64,000 nucleotides of DNA. Source: Chryseobacterium sp. BLS98. GTDB taxonomy: Bacteria; Bacteroidota; Bacteroidia; Flavobacteriales; Weeksellaceae. How positions within the stretch are numbered: the first letter of the stretch is position 1; every line of letters begins with the position of its first letter. Both the position numbers and the translations under genes were made by a program. The notes beneath the pieces were generated by a model. It had not been told where the DNA came from, searched no databases, and saw only the letters and a list, made by a program, of their open reading frames with translations. The DNA lies in assembly GCF_001045445.1 (NCBI RefSeq), contig NZ_LFNF01000001.1:496001-560000 (forward strand), in the 5' to 3' direction. Positions 35,907 to 45,350 of this stretch are shown in pieces.

Positions 35907-36779
35907 ATGCTATCCATCGTTATCTCATCATACCAACAAAATTACTACGAACAGCTCGTTAAAAATATTAGCGGGACAATTGGTGAGGGTTTCCAATATG
36001 AAATTATCCAGATATGGAATCCTAATATGATGAGCATTACAAAAGCCTACAATCTCGGAGCTGAAAAAGCACAGTTTGAAAATCTTTTGTTCCTTCACGA
36101 AGACCTTGTTTTTCACACAAAAGACTGGGGAGCAAAACTTATAAAACATTTTTCAATTCCTAATGTGGGAATTTTAGGATTGGCAGGATCCGATTATGTT
36201 CCTGCTGCACCTTGTAGCTGGACAGTAACTGAAAAGTACAACTTCATCAATATTCTTCAAGGAAGCAAAGACAATCAGGAGGTTGTTTTACTTAATAGAA
36301 CCCAGGCAAATATTAATCCCGTATTTGCAGTAGACGGAGTATTTCTCGCTATAAGAAAAGAAGTGTATAACCTATTTAGATTCGATGAAAGAATAACTGG
36401 ATTTCACGGATATGACTTAGATTTTAGCCTCAGAGTTTCCAAAAAACGACAAAACTTCATTATTGATGATATTTTGGTAGAACATTTTTCAAAAGGAAAT
36501 CCTGATAAAAAATGGTTTGATACCAATATTTTGATAAAACAAAAACTGGGCGCTGATTTTCAGAAACAAAAGGATCGGGACACCGAGAAAAAAATTTTCT
36601 TGGCTTTCCTTCAAGCATATTTCAAATACTATCCGGTTACCCTCAAAAATATTAGATTCACATTACAATTCTTTCCGATGAAAAGCTTTATTTTTAAAGA
36701 TTATTTCTCCATCGCAAAAAAATATGTGAGCTACATTAAATACTCTTCACAAATAAATAAAAAATATAAAGGGGCATAA
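35907..36779 (+). CDS. Glycosyltransferase (GT2-like, StrF-type domain)
   Basis: 290 residues. MLSIVISSYQQNYYEQLVKNI, SITKAYNLGAEKAQFENLLFLHEDLVF with the acidic HED in the place of DXD, VFAVDGVFLAIRKEVYNLFRFDE and FHGYDLDFSLRVSKK, a pattern of the GT-A proteins once grouped with StrF. Sugar specificity unknown. Followed by a 24-base gap with a weak AGGGG/CCCCT hairpin. Confidence 0.82.
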   Translation: MLSIVISSYQQNYYEQLVKNISGTIGEGFQYEIIQIWNPNMMSITKAYNLGAEKAQFENLLFLHEDLVFHTKDWGAKLIKHFSIPNVGILGLAGSDYVPAAPCSWTVTEKYNFINILQGSKDNQEVVLLNRTQANINPVFAVDGVFLAIRKEVYNLFRFDERITGFHGYDLDFSLRVSKKRQNFIIDDILVEHFSKGNPDKKWFDTNILIKQKLGADFQKQKDRDTEKKIFLAFLQAYFKYYPVTLKNIRFTLQFFPMKSFIFKDYFSIAKKYVSYIKYSSQINKKYKGA

Positions 36780-36803
36780 AACTCCCCTCTAAAACATACA
36801 TAA

Positions 36804-37472
36804 ATGATTATAGGAAACGGACTTATTGCTAATTCATTAAGAAATATTGATTCAAAGGATCATCTGTTCTTTGCATCCGGTGTTTCAAATTCCCTCGAAA
36901 CCAAAAATTCCGAATTCGAAAGAGAATTCAGCCTTCTAAAAAATACTTTGGAAAAGCACAGCCAAAGCAAATTCATCTATTTTTCAACATTAAGCGTACA
37001 CGACCAGTCCAAACAGGACAGTCCCTATGTCTTGCATAAACTTAAAATAGAGGATTATATCAAAGATAATTCCCAAAACTATCTTATTCTCAGGATTGGA
37101 AATATCGTAGGGAAAGGAGGAAACCCAAATACATTATTTAACTATTTAAAAACTCAGATTACTCACGATCATAAATTTAAAGTTCATAGCCTTGCCAGAA
37201 GACTGCTGATTGATATGGATGATATCAATAAATTTTTAGTGGAAATCTGCCCTTCTATACAGAATAAAACCATCAGCTATGCTTTTCCGTACTATTATAA
37301 TTTACAGGAAATCATAGGGGCTATTGAAGAAAAAATAAATAAGAAAGCCGTTTACGATACTATAAACGAAGGAGATTTTTATCAGGTTTCCTTTGAAGAA
37401 AATGTCAATCAGTTCTTTTCTGACATCAATCCTGAAGATTATATAAAATCTTTGGTCAATAAGTATATATAA
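36804..37472 (+). CDS. Short NAD(P)-dependent epimerase/reductase-like protein
   Basis: 222 residues resembling a shortened extended-SDR protein. MIIGNGLIANSL has a G-x-G-x-x-A turn; STLSVHD (61-67) and YVLHK (75-79) match the Ser and Y-x3-K of the SDR active site; ILRIGNIVGKGG is the usual extended-SDR strand. About 100 residues shorter than typical sugar-nucleotide epimerases, with little of the N-terminal Rossmann sheet. It may make or reduce a sugar nucleotide in this cluster, or be losing function. Confidence 0.7.
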   Translation: MIIGNGLIANSLRNIDSKDHLFFASGVSNSLETKNSEFEREFSLLKNTLEKHSQSKFIYFSTLSVHDQSKQDSPYVLHKLKIEDYIKDNSQNYLILRIGNIVGKGGNPNTLFNYLKTQITHDHKFKVHSLARRLLIDMDDINKFLVEICPSIQNKTISYAFPYYYNLQEIIGAIEEKINKKAVYDTINEGDFYQVSFEENVNQFFSDINPEDYIKSLVNKYI

Positions 37473-37482
37473 GCTACAAAAG

Positions 37483-38433
37483 ATGAAGATCTATTTTATT
37501 ATTGTTACATATAATGCCATGAAATGGGCGGAAAGATGTTTTACAAGCTTAAGGAACTCCAACATTCCTGTAAAATCAATAGTTATTGATAATGGCTCTG
37601 GCGACGGAACCCAGGAATATATTAAAAACAATTTTCCTGAAGTAGATTTTATACAGTCTTCCGAAAATTCCGGTTTTGGAAAAGCCAATAATCTGGGAAT
37701 AGAAAAAGCCTATAAAGAAGGAGCTGATTTTGTATATCTTATGAATCAGGATGCCTGGATTTTTCCTGACAGTGTAGAACAGTTGCTGGAAGTTTACAAT
37801 AATTATCCGGAGCAGAAGAAAATTGGGATTTTAAGTCCTATGCACATGGATGGAACCGGGAAAAAATTTGACCTTCATTTTGAAAACTACCTTGCCCAGG
37901 ATTGTAAGAACAACAGATTCCTTTCTGATGTTTTTCTTCATGAAGTAAAACCCTTTTATGAAATCAGGTTTGTGAACGCTGCTCATTGGTTTATTCCCAG
38001 GAAAGTGCTGGAAAAAGTTGGCGGCTTCAATCCTTATTTCTTTCACGGTGCCGAAGATTATGATTACATCAACAGAATTACCTATTTCGGGTTAAAAATC
38101 ATTGTTTGCCCGAAAAGTAAAGTGGTGCACGACGCCAAAGTCCAGGATTTCCAGAAAGAGGAAATGAAAGACCCTGCTGAAGTACTGGCAAGGAAAAGAC
38201 TTTCCATGCAGATGCAGAGGGAAACAAGATATATGAATCCCAATTTCGATTATAATATCGGACGGGAGAAAAAAGCTTTTATCACCTCTCTTATGAAACA
38301 CGGTATCCAGAGAAATACCGGCGAATATAAATTTTACCTGGAGCAGTACAAATTCTTTTCAAAAAGATTTGATGAGATTGAAGCTTACAGAAAACTGTCC
38401 ATGAGTGGTAACCATCCCTATTTGAATATTTAA
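37483..38433 (+). CDS. Glycosyltransferase family 2 (rhamnosyltransferase-like)
   Basis: 316 residues. KIYFIIVTYNAMKWAERCF, VIDNGSGDGTQEYI, ENSGFGKANNLGIEKA and LMNQDAWIFPDS with NQDA at the metal site; later FFHGAEDYDYINRITYFG. The pattern is that of GT2 enzymes that transfer deoxysugars such as rhamnose, but specificity is inferred only by resemblance. Confidence 0.88.
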   Translation: MKIYFIIVTYNAMKWAERCFTSLRNSNIPVKSIVIDNGSGDGTQEYIKNNFPEVDFIQSSENSGFGKANNLGIEKAYKEGADFVYLMNQDAWIFPDSVEQLLEVYNNYPEQKKIGILSPMHMDGTGKKFDLHFENYLAQDCKNNRFLSDVFLHEVKPFYEIRFVNAAHWFIPRKVLEKVGGFNPYFFHGAEDYDYINRITYFGLKIIVCPKSKVVHDAKVQDFQKEEMKDPAEVLARKRLSMQMQRETRYMNPNFDYNIGREKKAFITSLMKHGIQRNTGEYKFYLEQYKFFSKRFDEIEAYRKLSMSGNHPYLNI

Positions 38434-38443
38434 AGCATTTAAA

Positions 38444-39232
38444 ATGGAAAAGTTACCCGTAAGCATCTGCATACTCTCCTGGAAAAGTGCTGCCAATCTG
38501 AAAAATACCCTAAGATCATACAAAAAGTACGGACTTCTGGATTTGGTGGATGATATTACGATTCTGTTTCAGGAAGTCAATGATGATGATAAAAAAATAG
38601 CAGAAAAATATAAGATTAAATATATCGGTTTAAAGGAAAATGTAGGAATAGGAAAAGGGATGAAAATGCTTGCTGAAAATGCTTCTGCCCAAAACATTCT
38701 TTTCCTGGAACATGACTGGGAACTTATTGAAGATCAAAACGCGCTGTTTTTCGAACTCAAAGGCGGATTGGATTTGTTAAATAATGGATTTGACGTAATC
38801 CGCTTCCGGAGTAGAAAAAATCCTGGCTACCCCTTGATATCCATTAGAAATAAAGGCAAAGAGCTGGATTATTATGACGATTGGCATGAATGCACCTCCC
38901 CTCACCTGCTGGAATCCCTGCACTGGCTGAATCCGGCGGTAGAATTTCCCGATAAGATACAGAAACAGGGAGACTTTTTTGTCACCACATCACGGTGGGC
39001 CAATTGGACGAATAATCCTTATCTGGTCCGAAAAAGCTTTCTTCTTGAAAAAATCCTGCCTTTCGCCGGGGAGTCCGTTTCGCTGGAAAGGAATATTGCT
39101 TCATGGTGGGTAAAACAGGACTTTAAAATAGCACAGGGCGAAGGACTTTTCACTCATAAAGACCTTGTAAAATATCCGAAGAAAAGCCTGCTCCGGAAAA
39201 TACTTAATAAATTAAAAGATAAATTAAAATAA
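38444..39232 (+). CDS. Glycosyltransferase family 2-like
   Basis: 262 residues. VSICILSWKSAANLKNTLRSY, KENVGIGKGMKML and NILFLEHDWELIED with EHDW as the metal-binding motif. Lacks a second domain or membrane anchor. Tight spacing (10 and 6 bases) with its neighbours places it in the same transcript. Confidence 0.82.
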   Translation: MEKLPVSICILSWKSAANLKNTLRSYKKYGLLDLVDDITILFQEVNDDDKKIAEKYKIKYIGLKENVGIGKGMKMLAENASAQNILFLEHDWELIEDQNALFFELKGGLDLLNNGFDVIRFRSRKNPGYPLISIRNKGKELDYYDDWHECTSPHLLESLHWLNPAVEFPDKIQKQGDFFVTTSRWANWTNNPYLVRKSFLLEKILPFAGESVSLERNIASWWVKQDFKIAQGEGLFTHKDLVKYPKKSLLRKILNKLKDKLK

Positions 39233-39238
39233 ACACGA

Positions 39239-40201
39239 ATGAGAATCCTTTTCCATGAGAACGAACTCAATTACAGAGGGACTTCCATCGCATTATATGA
39301 CTACGCAGATTTCAATGAAAGGTATCTGGGAAATGAGTCTATCATCGTATATAATAAAATCCTACCTACCAACCATCCGCTCGGAATTGAAAAATTTGAA
39401 AAGAGATTTCAGGTATTCGGTTATTCGGATTTCAAAGAGGTGGATACCCTTATAAAAAACAACAATATTGACCTGTTTTATGCTATTAAAAACGGCTTTT
39501 ATGATGATATAGAAACTAAGGAATGTAAAACAGTTGTTCACAGTGTTTTCAAGTATTTTGAACCTCACGGGGATGTTTATGCTTATGTATCACAATGGCT
39601 TAGCAAAGAAATGACCCAGGGTAAATCTCCGTTTGTTCCCCATATGGTCAACTTTGAAAACGAAACCCACGAAGATCTGAGAGCTGAACTTCATATTCCT
39701 AAAAATGCCAAAGTATTCGGGTATTACGGAGGCGGGCAAAGCTTCAATATCGGTTTTGTGCAGAAGATGGTGGAAAAGATTGCCTCCAGATACAAAGACA
39801 TTTATTTTATCTTCATGGGCGTTGATCCGTTTGTGAAAAAAAGATGGTGGAAATCTGTTCCGGCCAATATTAAATTTTTACCTCCAAGCTCGGATGTGCT
39901 GACAAAGCTTAAATTCATCAATACGTGTAATGCTTTACTTCACGCCCGTGAAAGAGGTGAAACATTCGGGATCACTGTTGCGGAATTTGCCATCAAAGGA
40001 AAGCCTGTCATCACTTTTGCAGATTCTCCTGAAAAAGCCCATAACAATCATCTGGAAGATCAGGCTTATTATTATAAAGATGCAAAAGAACTTAAAAATA
40101 TACTCCTGGATTCGGATTTAAGTTTGTCTGCCAGGGAATTATATGAGAAATTCTTACCTAACCCGGTGATGGACAAATTTAAAGAGGTATTTATTGATTA
40201 A
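39239..40201 (+). CDS. Glycosyltransferase family 4-like
   Basis: 320 residues, shorter than most GT4 proteins. MRILFHENELNYRGTSIALYDYA at the start; the C-terminal half has KVFGYYGGGQSFNIGFV and HARERGETFGITVAEFAIKGKPVITF, where E-x7-E is conserved (GETFGITVAE). Last gene before a 160-base gap and a fresh promoter. Confidence 0.85.
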   Translation: MRILFHENELNYRGTSIALYDYADFNERYLGNESIIVYNKILPTNHPLGIEKFEKRFQVFGYSDFKEVDTLIKNNNIDLFYAIKNGFYDDIETKECKTVVHSVFKYFEPHGDVYAYVSQWLSKEMTQGKSPFVPHMVNFENETHEDLRAELHIPKNAKVFGYYGGGQSFNIGFVQKMVEKIASRYKDIYFIFMGVDPFVKKRWWKSVPANIKFLPPSSDVLTKLKFINTCNALLHARERGETFGITVAEFAIKGKPVITFADSPEKAHNNHLEDQAYYYKDAKELKNILLDSDLSLSARELYEKFLPNPVMDKFKEVFID

Positions 40202-40287
40202 TATGAAATCAAAATCCTTAAGTACATCCCCGATATTATATTTCTTATATTATTTCATTAGTATTAAATACCAATCTCCAGATTGTG

Positions 40288-40321
40288 ACCTATGAAGATA
40301 GGTGATATTTAGGTAAATTTG
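40288..40321 (+). promoter_or_regulatory. Promoter region of the asnB operon with small hairpin
   Basis: -7 box TAAATTTG at 40314-40321, 40 bases before the asnB start. A 6-base inverted repeat ACCTAT/ATAGGT (40288-40303, loop GAAG) lies where the -33 element would be. Confidence 0.45.
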
Positions 40322-40361
40322 TCTATCCGAAATTAAAATTAATGATGAAAAACAATATATT

Positions 40362-42164
40362 ATGTGTGGAATAGCCGGAATAATTAGCAATAACGCCCGA
40401 AGTTACCAGAATGAAATACAAAGAATGACGGATGCCATAGCTTATCGCGGTCCCGATTCTTCCCATCACGAATTTTATGCTAATGCTGCTTTAGGCCATC
40501 GCCGGCTTTCTATTATAGATCTTTCCGAAAACGGAAAACAGCCTATGTTTTCCAGCACAAAAAAGGAATGTATTGTGCTGAACGGTGAAATTTATGGTTA
40601 CCAGGCCATCAAAGATCAATATTCCGATTATCCTTACCGCGGAAGTTCAGATACTGAAGTAGTCCTTGCCATGTATCAGAAAAAAGGGAAAAACCTCATT
40701 CATGACCTTCCCGGAATGTTTGCTTTTGCCATTTGGGATGAAGAAAAACAAGAACTATTCTGTGCAAGAGACCGTTTCGGGGAAAAGCCATTTTATTATA
40801 CTATCGGAAAAAACGGGGAGTTTATTTTTGCTTCCGAAATCAAGGCTATTCTGGCATCAGGACTCATAAAACCTGAAATTGACAAGGCACAGATCGCCTA
40901 TTACCTGAAAAACGGATACATCCATCCTCACAAAACGATATATAAAAATATTTTTAATCTTAAGCCTGCCCATACGCTGGTATTTAAAGATGGTAAAACA
41001 GAAGTAAAGCCTTACTGGACTATTCCTTCAGAGACCTCAAAACTGAGTCTGGATGAAAGTATTGAGAAATTTAAATACCTTTTGGACAATGCTGTAAAGA
41101 AACAGCTGGTAGCAGACGTTCCCGTAGGCTCTTTTCTTTCAGGAGGTCTGGATTCCAGTACCATCGTTGCTGTTGCTTCAAAATATAAAGAAAATATAAA
41201 AACACTGGTTTACGGCTATGAAAGCGGCGACTTGAATGAAATGCCATACGCACAGGCCATTGCAGACAAATACAAAACAGATCACCATATTCTTTTAGAT
41301 AAAAAGCAAAAGATTTCGGAAACACTGCAGGAAGTATATTCCTATATGGATGAACCGTTAATGGACTCTTCCCTTCTTCCCACCCATCTCATTTTCAAGG
41401 AAGCTTCCAAGGACCTGAAGGTAATCCTTTCAGGAGATGTAGGAGACGAGCTGTTTGGAGGCTATACTTTCTATAAATACAACATCAATCTTTCTCAAAA
41501 AGGCTATTATCCGTCCTATCTTTCAAAGATGTTACTTCTGGCTGGAAAATTTAAGGATATTGGCTCGGAAAGACGTTTAAGAGCGGAATCCAGCGACACA
41601 ATAGATTATCATCAGAATAAAGTCCGGAATTATTTTTCTGTCACTGAAATCAGAAAACTGGGAATCAGTGATGAAATTCCCGGACAGGATTTCAGTTTTA
41701 AGCCCACCAATGAGGATTTTAATGACCTGATGAGGATAGACCTTGAAAAATATGTTCCCGCCAATATGCTTCTTAAAGGCGACCGGACTTCTATGTACAA
41801 TTCTGTAGAGGTAAGGATTCCGTTTTTGGATATTGATTTCGCTGAATTCTGTATTCAGATGCCTTGGCAGTACAAAGTAAATTCCACAGAAGATAAAATT
41901 ATACTGAGAAAAGCCTACTCTCAGGCATGGACAGAGGAAATTGCAAAACGCCATAAGAACGGTTTCGGAGCTTCCGTAAAAGAATGGTTTAAAGAGCCTG
42001 AACTTGAGAATTTAAGTAAGGAGCTTCTTGAAAATAAAAACAGCTATATATTTGAGTTTTTAGATTTTAACGAAGTGCAGAAGAAGCTTAACAGGCATCA
42101 TCAGCACTGGAGCTTACTGATTTTAGCACTTTGGTTTCAGAACAATAAAAATCATTTACAGTAA
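40362..42164 (+). CDS. asnB: AsnB-family glutamine amidotransferase in the glycan cluster
   Basis: 600 residues: N-terminal class II glutaminase starting MCGIAGI (Cys2 nucleophile after Met removal), with YRGPDSSHHE, SIIDLS, NGEIYGY and SSDTEVVLAMY; synthetase domain with SFLSGGLDSSTIVA (ATP-binding loop) and LSGDVGDELFGGYTFY. Known function of the family is asparagine synthesis from aspartate, glutamine and ATP. Inside a glycan operon with ugd, it may instead amidate a uronic acid, as relatives in other O-antigen loci are proposed to do. The start is fixed by the required Met-Cys. Shares a base with the next gene. Confidence 0.93.
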   Translation: MCGIAGIISNNARSYQNEIQRMTDAIAYRGPDSSHHEFYANAALGHRRLSIIDLSENGKQPMFSSTKKECIVLNGEIYGYQAIKDQYSDYPYRGSSDTEVVLAMYQKKGKNLIHDLPGMFAFAIWDEEKQELFCARDRFGEKPFYYTIGKNGEFIFASEIKAILASGLIKPEIDKAQIAYYLKNGYIHPHKTIYKNIFNLKPAHTLVFKDGKTEVKPYWTIPSETSKLSLDESIEKFKYLLDNAVKKQLVADVPVGSFLSGGLDSSTIVAVASKYKENIKTLVYGYESGDLNEMPYAQAIADKYKTDHHILLDKKQKISETLQEVYSYMDEPLMDSSLLPTHLIFKEASKDLKVILSGDVGDELFGGYTFYKYNINLSQKGYYPSYLSKMLLLAGKFKDIGSERRLRAESSDTIDYHQNKVRNYFSVTEIRKLGISDEIPGQDFSFKPTNEDFNDLMRIDLEKYVPANMLLKGDRTSMYNSVEVRIPFLDIDFAEFCIQMPWQYKVNSTEDKIILRKAYSQAWTEEIAKRHKNGFGASVKEWFKEPELENLSKELLENKNSYIFEFLDFNEVQKKLNRHHQHWSLLILALWFQNNKNHLQ

Positions 42165-43315
42165 TGATGAAAATAGGACTGACACAAAATGATTATCCCA
42201 TCAAAAGAAATATTTTAAATAAAGTTTCTGAATGTGAATATGTTTTTTTGAGAAAGAACAACAATCTTTTTCATTCACTGTCTACGCTAAAGAAAATTAT
42301 ATTCAGGAAAAAAACGGATATTGAGGGGAGATATTTCTTTTATCAGAAACCTAAGATCGATATCCTCCATCTTTATAATGACATCAATTATTCTTCCCAG
42401 AAATGGGTAACTTCTTTTGAGACGCTTGTCCCAAGGTTTCCTGAAACTAAAAATGATCACCAGCAGACTGAACCTCAGCATATCCGCAATAAAAAAACAG
42501 AAAACGCACTCAGACAGATTGGTAAAAAAAACTGTCTGGGAATTATTTCAATATCCCAGGCTTCCGCCAATATTCAGCTGGAACTTCTGAAAAATTATCC
42601 TGATTTTCAGGAAATGATACAGTCCAAACTTTCCGTGATCCATCCTTCCCAGGAAATTATCCCGAGAGATTCGCTGAAGATCTACCAGAACACTGAGAGT
42701 TTCAACCTTATCTTTGTAGGAACCCAGTTTCATCTGAAAGGAGGGGTTGAAATGATAGAGGTTCTGAAGAAATTAAGAAAAAAATACAGCTTCAAGCTCA
42801 GCATCGTGTCTTCCTTTAAAACAGATCATTACGTAACCAAAGTCACTGAAAAAGAAGCTCTGGAAACCAAAAAAATGCTAAAAAAAGAGGAATGGATTGA
42901 TATGTATGAAAATATCCCCAACGAAAAGGTAATAGAACTTATTAAGCTGTCCCATATTGGCCTTTTACCTACCTGGTCGGATACCTATGGATTTTCAGTT
43001 CTGGAAATGCAGGCAGCAGGTGTTCCCGTAATTACGACGGATATCCGGGCGTTGCCGGAGATCAATAATGAAAGCTGCGGCTGGCTTATCCATCTTCCTC
43101 AGAACCGTTTGAAACAGGCACTTTATTTCACAGTCGAACAGCGCGAGGAATTAAAAAAAACGCTGAAAATACAGCTTGAAAATATCCTGGAAGATATTTT
43201 TACCCATCCTGAACAGCTGGCAGAAAAATCAAAAAATTCAGTGGAAAGAATCAGGAAAGACCACGATCCTGTTATTTTCAGCAAAAAATTAAAAGCAATA
43301 TACAGTAAGGCATGA
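42164..43315 (+). CDS. Glycosyltransferase family 4
   Basis: 383 residues, GT-B. FNLIFVGTQFHLKGGVEMIEVL begins the donor domain and PTWSDTYGFSVLEMQAAGVPVITTD holds the acidic pair region. The N-terminal half is rather polar and diverged. Overlaps the asnB stop and the next gene's start, so translationally coupled. Confidence 0.87.
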   Translation: MMKIGLTQNDYPIKRNILNKVSECEYVFLRKNNNLFHSLSTLKKIIFRKKTDIEGRYFFYQKPKIDILHLYNDINYSSQKWVTSFETLVPRFPETKNDHQQTEPQHIRNKKTENALRQIGKKNCLGIISISQASANIQLELLKNYPDFQEMIQSKLSVIHPSQEIIPRDSLKIYQNTESFNLIFVGTQFHLKGGVEMIEVLKKLRKKYSFKLSIVSSFKTDHYVTKVTEKEALETKKMLKKEEWIDMYENIPNEKVIELIKLSHIGLLPTWSDTYGFSVLEMQAAGVPVITTDIRALPEINNESCGWLIHLPQNRLKQALYFTVEQREELKKTLKIQLENILEDIFTHPEQLAEKSKNSVERIRKDHDPVIFSKKLKAIYSKA

Positions 43316-44247
43316 ATATCTCAGTAATTATACCGGTTTACAATGCATCCGAGTTTCTGGAAAAGGCTGTAGATTCTGCTTTGCCTTTTGAGGAAGTAAA
43401 GGAAATTGTACTTATTGAAGATCAATCTACTGACAATTCGTTGGAAATCTGCAGGAAATTGGTTTTAAAGGATTCCAGAATCAAATTATACCAACATCCT
43501 GATCAAGGAAACCACGGGGCCGGAGCGACAAGAAATTTAGGCCTTGAAAAAGCAGGCTGCGAATTCATATCGTTTTTAGATGCCGATGACCATTATCTTC
43601 CGAACCGTTTTGATGCTGAAAAGGAAATCTTTAAAGAGCAGAAAGCTGAAGGTGTCTTTGGAGCTATCGGGGTAGAATATTTATCCGAAAAAGGCAGAAA
43701 AGAATTCGAGGATAAGTTTAAAAATGTTTCTTTAACCACCGTAAATTTCCCGGCAGAAGGTGAAGAAGTTCTAAAAGGATTACTGGGTTTAACGCCTAAA
43801 GTTTTTGGAACGTTTTTCCATTTAAATACACTTACCATCAGAAAAACAGCGCTGGTAAAAAACAATCTCCGTTTCAACGAAAATCTCCGTGTACACCAGG
43901 ATTCCGACTTTATTATTAAATTAGCTTCTCACTGCTATTTAAAATCCGGAATTATAGATAAGGCTATTGCAATCAGAGGCGTGCATGATAATAACAGGAT
44001 TACCAAGATCATAAGATATTCACCACAATATAATGAGAGGCAGTTTCTTTTATGGAAATCATTATATGAATGGGCAGATGCCCATCCGTTACCGCCTGAT
44101 TGCAAAAGAAAGATTTATTTAACTTACAAATCATTTGATTTATCTTTAAAAACAGGATTCAATAAATATTTTTGTACCTTTTTAGAGCTCATTAAGAATC
44201 CTCAAATATTAAAAACACAATACCGTTTTACGTATCTCAACCGATAA
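43312..44247 (+). CDS. Glycosyltransferase family 2 (tandem paralogue A)
   Basis: 311 residues. ISVIIPVYNASEFLEKAVDSAL, LIEDQSTDNSLEICRKL, GNHGAGATRNLGLEKAG and FLDADDHYLPNRFDAEKEIF, with DADD as the DXD. Very similar along its length to the next gene (shared KLYQHPD.GNHGAGA, RFDAE, IRGVHDNNRITK), so the two arose by duplication. Overlaps the preceding gene by 4 bases. Confidence 0.9.
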   Translation: MNISVIIPVYNASEFLEKAVDSALPFEEVKEIVLIEDQSTDNSLEICRKLVLKDSRIKLYQHPDQGNHGAGATRNLGLEKAGCEFISFLDADDHYLPNRFDAEKEIFKEQKAEGVFGAIGVEYLSEKGRKEFEDKFKNVSLTTVNFPAEGEEVLKGLLGLTPKVFGTFFHLNTLTIRKTALVKNNLRFNENLRVHQDSDFIIKLASHCYLKSGIIDKAIAIRGVHDNNRITKIIRYSPQYNERQFLLWKSLYEWADAHPLPPDCKRKIYLTYKSFDLSLKTGFNKYFCTFLELIKNPQILKTQYRFTYLNR

Positions 44248-44249
44248 GA

Positions 44250-45188
44250 ATGAAAATATCCGTAATAATTCCCGTCTATAATGCTGAAGAATATGTTTCG
44301 CAAGCCGTAGAATCTGCTCTGCAGTTCGAAGAAGTATATGAAGTTATTTTAATTGAAGATAAGTCTCCGGACAATGCTCTGGAAGTCTGCCGGAAGCTGG
44401 AAGAAAAGCATGACAGGGTGAAACTTTACCAGCATCCTGACAAGGGAAACCACGGTGCGGGAGCTTCCAGAAACCTGGGTATGGAAAAAGTGACGGGAGA
44501 TTTTGTAGCCTTCCTGGATGCAGACGATTATTATCTGCCCAACAGATTCGATGCGGAAAGAGAACTTTTCAAAAACCCTGACGTAGAAGGTGTTTATGGG
44601 GCGATTGGGGTAAAGTATTATTCGGAAAAAGCCAGAGAGCAGTACTACTCTATTTATAAGGATAAACTGGATACGGTTTACAAAAAAACCAGGCCTGAAG
44701 ATGTGTATCAGGGCCTCATCAGTTTGCGAGGAACTTTCGGACTTATCCACCTGGATACTTTAACTCTCCGAAGATCTTCTCTTTTCAAAATGGACCGGTT
44801 TTTTGAGACTTCTCTGCGCCTTCACCAGGACTCGGAAGTCACCATAAGATTTGCCTATTACCTTAAGCTTTATACAGGCATTAATGATGAAGCAATTGCC
44901 TTAAGAGGAGTTCATGAAAACAACAGGATCACAAAAGTGGATTCAGGGAAAATAAACCCTGCCCAAACCCGTGTTTTGCTTTGGAGAGAGCTGAATAATT
45001 GGGCCGAGAATGAGAAAACTGTTCCGGACCATGTAAAACTCCATATTAAAAGGATGCTTCGCAGCTTTGAGATTGCTATTGCTCCCCCTATCAAAAAATG
45101 GGGCATGATCGGTAAATATCTGATTACGGATTATCCGAGCATCCGTTCGGGTTTATTCAATATCAATTTCAGGAAAAACCTGTTTTAA
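44250..45188 (+). CDS. Glycosyltransferase family 2 (tandem paralogue B)
   Basis: 312 residues; the same layout as the gene before it, with LIEDKSPDNALEVCRKL, GNHGAGASRNLGMEKV and FLDADDYYLPNRFDAEREL. The C-terminal thirds differ most, suggesting different acceptors. Last plus-strand gene before the convergent junction at 45.2 kb. Confidence 0.9.
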   Translation: MKISVIIPVYNAEEYVSQAVESALQFEEVYEVILIEDKSPDNALEVCRKLEEKHDRVKLYQHPDKGNHGAGASRNLGMEKVTGDFVAFLDADDYYLPNRFDAERELFKNPDVEGVYGAIGVKYYSEKAREQYYSIYKDKLDTVYKKTRPEDVYQGLISLRGTFGLIHLDTLTLRRSSLFKMDRFFETSLRLHQDSEVTIRFAYYLKLYTGINDEAIALRGVHENNRITKVDSGKINPAQTRVLLWRELNNWAENEKTVPDHVKLHIKRMLRSFEIAIAPPIKKWGMIGKYLITDYPSIRSGLFNINFRKNLF

Positions 45189-45201
45189 GCAGGGAAGCCT
45201 G

Positions 45202-45333
45202 AGGCTGGAAGAGAGAAGTTATTACGGTCAAAGGTACTTCTATACTGTATTTTTTATTTCTTTAAGGCTTATTACCTTCTTTAAATGAAATACTGTCAAT
45301 AACTTCCGACAATCATCTCCCCTCTTCCAGCCT
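45202..45333. repeat. Long interrupted inverted repeat at a convergent junction
   Basis: Perfect 12-base arms AGGCTGGAAGAG (45202-45213) and CTCTTCCAGCCT (45322-45333), plus inner arms AAGTTATT (45216-45223) and AATAACTT (45298-45305). The 132-base unit fills almost all of the gap between convergent genes. It looks like a dispersed palindromic repeat or a non-autonomous element, and may stop transcription from both sides. Confidence 0.6.
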
Positions 45334-45350
45334 TTAAATCAAAAGGTTAC

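Noticed and set aside
36772..36797. AGGGG/CCCCT hairpin between two glycosyltransferase-region genes
   Set aside because: Only five pairs and no T-run; the genes on both sides seem to belong to one operon.
40203..40295. 30-codon ORF between the GT4 gene and asnB
   Set aside because: Very AT-rich, no recognisable motif, and it runs into the asnB promoter region; most likely chance.
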